From Undaria pinnatifida (Eukaryota > Sar > Phaeophyceae > Laminariales > Alariaceae): a DNA stretch of 64,000 nt. Under the pieces are notes generated by a model, which made no database searches, was not told the DNA's origin, and saw nothing but the letters and a program-made list of their open reading frames with translations. Below are positions 63,860 through 64,000 of this stretch, piece after piece. The position numbers and the translations under genes were made by a program. The stretch spans positions 15,517,210 through 15,581,209 of the forward strand of contig JABAKD010000030.1 in NCBI GenBank assembly GCA_012845835.1, read 5' to 3'. How positions within the stretch are numbered: position 1 is the first letter of the stretch; each line of letters starts with the position of its first letter.

Positions 63860-64000
63860 GGACGGGCTCTTCCGGTTTATCTTTTCCACCCCTTTGTCCA
63901 GACTTCGGAGAGAAGGCAACGAGGATCGAGGACCCAAGGATCCGGTTTCTTTGATACGCAAGTCGTTACGGTTGCTCTTCGTCGGGGGGCGTCAGGGTAC

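Overview
The window is eukaryotic nuclear DNA. Coding sequence is broken into many exons by introns of 90 bp to 9.8 kb with ordinary GT-AG borders, and the space between exons is packed with decayed retroelements, short terminal-inverted-repeat (TIR) elements, minisatellites and microsatellites. There is no bacterial-style gene packing. The gene families, the long repeat-filled introns and the retroelement protein motifs fit a large-genome stramenopile, most likely a brown alga. That assignment is an inference from style, not from a marker gene.

Four gene models can be read. (1) 0.94-3.1 kb, minus strand: two exons of a class I SAM-dependent methyltransferase, possibly with a further 5' exon near 8.5 kb. 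(2) 13.56-20.68 kb, minus strand: a HAD-superfamily hydrolase of the pyrimidine 5'-nucleotidase type, six exons, with a hydrophobic N-terminal leader; its 3' end is not found. (3) 21.12-52.51 kb, plus strand: an ataxin-2 homologue, ten exons with mutually consistent reading-frame phases (1,318 codons). It carries an Sm-like domain, an LsmAD domain, PAM2-type motifs, a long Gln/His/Pro-rich region and an RGG-rich C-terminal exon. The HAD gene and the ataxin-2 gene are divergent, with start codons about 440 bp apart. (4) 61.22-63.86 kb, minus strand: a short-chain dehydrogenase/reductase (SDR) of the retinol-dehydrogenase/WWOX-like type, five exons, 299 residues, apparently complete.

Most of the remaining sequence is mobile or repetitive. 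It includes 5'-truncated LINE fragments (2.1, 24.6, 26.5, 29.6-30.8 and 53 kb, plus a second LINE type at 35 kb), a SINE-like family sharing the LINE 3' tail, a tRNA-derived SINE family with recognisable pol III boxes, a retroelement family ending in (CAA)n, a PIF/Harbinger-like MITE with 46-bp TIRs and a TTA target duplication, TTAA-bounded mini-elements of about 86 bp that also form an 85-bp satellite, and an 83-bp minisatellite. A nearly palindromic 9-mer, TACC(A/T)GGTA, occurs 21 times by eye where about 0.5 is expected.

The genes do not form an evident pathway. The ataxin-2 homologue would act in cytoplasmic mRNA/poly(A)-binding-protein complexes; the HAD, SDR and methyltransferase genes look like independent metabolic enzymes. 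No CRISPR array, rRNA, functional tRNA or viral gene was recognised, and nothing here amounts to a clear new biological system. The items most worth checking are the tandem Trp-type PAM2 motif, the LINE/SINE tail sharing, the TACCWGGTA motif and the TTAA mini-elements.
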